Shown: piece after piece, positions 62,706 through 64,000 of the stretch
Numbering within the stretch: position 1 is the stretch's first letter
Layout of the letters: each line of letters opens with the position of its first letter
Assembly (NCBI GenBank): GCA_963826515.1
Contig: CAWGXI010000016.1
Location: forward strand, 310,001 to 374,000
From: DATFVJ01 sp963826515
Lineage (GTDB): Bacteria > Actinomycetota > Actinomycetes > Streptosporangiales > Streptosporangiaceae
DNA length: 64,000 bases
Reading direction: 5' to 3'
The notes under the pieces: generated by a model
The model's input: only the letters and a program-made list of their open reading frames with translations
Told to the model about the DNA's origin: nothing
Database searches by the model: none
Made by a program: the position numbers and the translations under genes

Positions 62706-63959
62706 TTAAGGACTGAGGTCCTGGAGCAGGGTGTCAAGGGTGAGTTCCTCCTCGATACGAAGGTTGCGGTGCCGCATGGCGGCGGCGAGTTCCGGGTCCC
62801 ACGGCGTCGCGGCCGACTCGCCGACGAGCCCGCCGAGCGCCGCGAGCGGATGCGCCGCCGACACCGCAGCTTGGTAGGCCACGTGGTCATACCGCCACGG
62901 CCGCCAGTTCACCCGGTGACGCACCGCGTTGGCGATCCGGACGCCGCCCCAGTCGAAGTCGCCGTGGTAGCCGAACTCCGCGCCGCCGACCGCGAGTAGT
63001 CCCAGCAGCCGCCACCCGGCGGCGCAGGGCTGGCCGCCGACGCAAACCAGCGGCTGGCACCGGGCGCCCAGTTCGTCGGCGGCGGCCGCGACCACCACCG
63101 GATTCTCGCATATCCGCACCCGGGCGGCGCGCAGCGGCTCGTCATGGCAGCGGAGTTGACGGAGCGTGAGCACCGTCGGCTGTCCCGCCTCGCGGCACGA
63201 CGCCAGCGTCCTGCCCAGGGCCGTGCGCGTGTCGCCGGGCAGGCCGAGGCAGAGCGCCAGCGACGAGAGCTCGTCGAGGTTAACTCCCGCGGCGGCCCAC
63301 GCGGCGCGGCGGGCGTCGGCGGTTCCCTCCGCCGCGAACGGCAGGCCCGCCAGCGCACGGACCGCCGACAGCACCAGCGTGCCGGCCGGGCGTCCGTCGT
63401 CCAGGGCGTGAGCGTCGCCGCAGCATTCGGCGGCGAGCCGGCCGATGGGTACGCCGCGCGAGGGTAGCCGCCGGAGCACCGCCGCGACCTGGGCGAGGAG
63501 CAGCCGTGCATGTTCAGGTTCGGGGGCGAGACGGCGCACCACGCCGGTCGCGTCGAGCCACCCCCGCCACCGCGCCAGCTCGGCACGGCCCTCCACGGCG
63601 GCGTCCAGTGACGTGAACGCAGCACCCCAGGCGGCCGCCAGCTCTGCCCGTTCGCGGTTGCGATCCCGGAGCGGACCGGTCAGGCGCATCACCGCTTCGG
63701 CCAGCCCGCCCGGCGCGGCGCCGCTGTCTCGCAGGATCCGGTCGACCTCCGTCAGCGACACCGACAGCGACGCGCCGGAACGGACTGCTCTTCCGGTCAG
63801 CCGCTCAACCGCGCGCCGTTGCTCTGGGGTGGCGGCGGGCAAGGTAACCGTACCGGTCAGCGGACGTCCGGCCTCCAGTCTGTCCCGTGCCCGCCGCACC
63901 AGCCACGCGACCGGCTCACCGCCGAGCAGGCGGTGCAGCTTGGCGTCGGTATCGGTCAC
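62706..63959 (-). CDS. TIGR02679/DUF2399 protein, JetD-like nuclease component of a type III Wadjet system
   Basis: A 417-residue protein. The N-terminal part (LHRLLGGEPVAWLVRRARDRLEAGRPLTGTVTLPAATPEQRRAVERLTGRAVRSGASLSVSLTEVDRILRDSG) is the DUF3323-type domain. The C-terminal part is the Toprim-like DUF2399 domain: VRICENPVVVAAAADELGARCQPLVCVGGQPCAAGWRLLGLLAVGGAEFGYHGDFDWGGVRIANAV, with the family's ENP and HGDFDWGG acidic motif. In the four-gene TIGR02677-02680 cluster (Wadjet type III) this subunit is the topoisomerase-like nuclease that cuts plasmid DNA caught by the SMC complex. GTG 63959 overlaps the upstream stop by four bases. The other three genes should lie beyond the window edge. 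Confidence 0.9.
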   Translation of the reverse strand: MTDTDAKLHRLLGGEPVAWLVRRARDRLEAGRPLTGTVTLPAATPEQRRAVERLTGRAVRSGASLSVSLTEVDRILRDSGAAPGGLAEAVMRLTGPLRDRNRERAELAAAWGAAFTSLDAAVEGRAELARWRGWLDATGVVRRLAPEPEHARLLLAQVAAVLRRLPSRGVPIGRLAAECCGDAHALDDGRPAGTLVLSAVRALAGLPFAAEGTADARRAAWAAAGVNLDELSSLALCLGLPGDTRTALGRTLASCREAGQPTVLTLRQLRCHDEPLRAARVRICENPVVVAAAADELGARCQPLVCVGGQPCAAGWRLLGLLAVGGAEFGYHGDFDWGGVRIANAVRHRVNWRPWRYDHVAYQAAVSAAHPLAALGGLVGESAATPWDPELAAAMRHRNLRIEEELTLDTLLQDLSP

Positions 63960-64000
63960 ACCGCCGCCCGTTCGGCCGGGCGGCGTTCCCGCCCGTCCCA
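63956..64000 (-). CDS. C-terminal end of the gene upstream of the JetD-like protein (partial)
   Basis: Reading in from the window edge, the frame WDGRERRPAERAAV ends with TGA overlapping the GTG of the next gene (GTGA). The overlap shows an operon. By the known cluster order this should be the TIGR02680 SMC-like protein (JetC), but fourteen residues do not identify it. Confidence 0.55.
   Translation of the reverse strand, partial: WDGRERRPAERAAV

Overview
The window is very GC-rich, uses GTG starts freely, and carries actinobacterial families: a stand-alone LigD polymerase domain next to a LigC-like ligase, a GlgA/GlgM-type synthase, a DUF6131-like peptide and TIGR02679. This points to a soil-type actinomycete (Actinomycetota). 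I cannot name genus or species from sequence alone.

Layout. 0.2-4 kb: truncated MFS transporter start, then a split end-joining locus (LigD polymerase domain, coiled-coil protein, LigC-like ligase) without Ku. 5-9 kb: pgm-glgC-glgA operon making ADP-glucose and an alpha-glucan. 9.4-11 kb: small kinase, VOC protein and small conserved protein. 11.2-17.5 kb: a tightly overlapping trio (FAD/NAD(P) oxidoreductase with ferredoxin domain, pyruvate:ferredoxin oxidoreductase NifJ, dihydroorotate-dehydrogenase-like protein). 18.6-20.4 kb: VOC protein and APH-like kinase. 20.5-25.2 kb: a graveyard of decayed fragments (LysR, a three-family chimera, amidase, acyl-CoA ligase, TMEM175, IS1182-like transposase, DUF5131) including one of two copies of a short MITE-like element; the other copy is at 4.1 kb. 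25.3-28.6 kb: aldehyde dehydrogenase plus DUF779, divergent from a zinc alcohol dehydrogenase, with DosR/DevR-like boxes between them. 29-33 kb: truncated histidine kinase, DUF6131-like peptide, GH2 glycosidase. 33.8-39.2 kb: pseudogenes (sensor kinase, dihydrofolate-reductase-like, sugar porter, LLM oxidoreductase) around an intact MMPL transporter. 39.3-41.3 kb: fbp and prk of the Calvin cycle, without RuBisCO in view. 42.4-44.4 kb: a translationally coupled small-gene operon ending in an anti-sigma-type ATPase. 44.5-44.7 kb: a cluster of DnaA-box-like sites. 45.3-57.6 kb: membrane and hypothetical genes, several with one clean frameshift or an in-frame stop. 58-64 kb: a mobile/defence region with a decayed VapBC-like pair, an IS66-type element with an 8-bp target duplication inside a decayed tyrosine integrase, a tRNA-Tyr-like 3' half, a YefM-YoeB module with a palindromic operator, and at the edge the DUF2399/TIGR02679 (JetD-like) component of a probable type III Wadjet system continuing outside the window.

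Metabolic reading. Glycogen synthesis, pyruvate:ferredoxin oxidoreductase, alcohol/aldehyde dehydrogenases under probable hypoxia control and Calvin-cycle enzymes suggest flexible carbon and redox metabolism, possibly mixotrophy with low-oxygen survival. This is inference. Two features run through the whole window: many short tandem-repeat arrays between or at the ends of genes, and an unusually high load of frameshifted or mosaic gene remnants.
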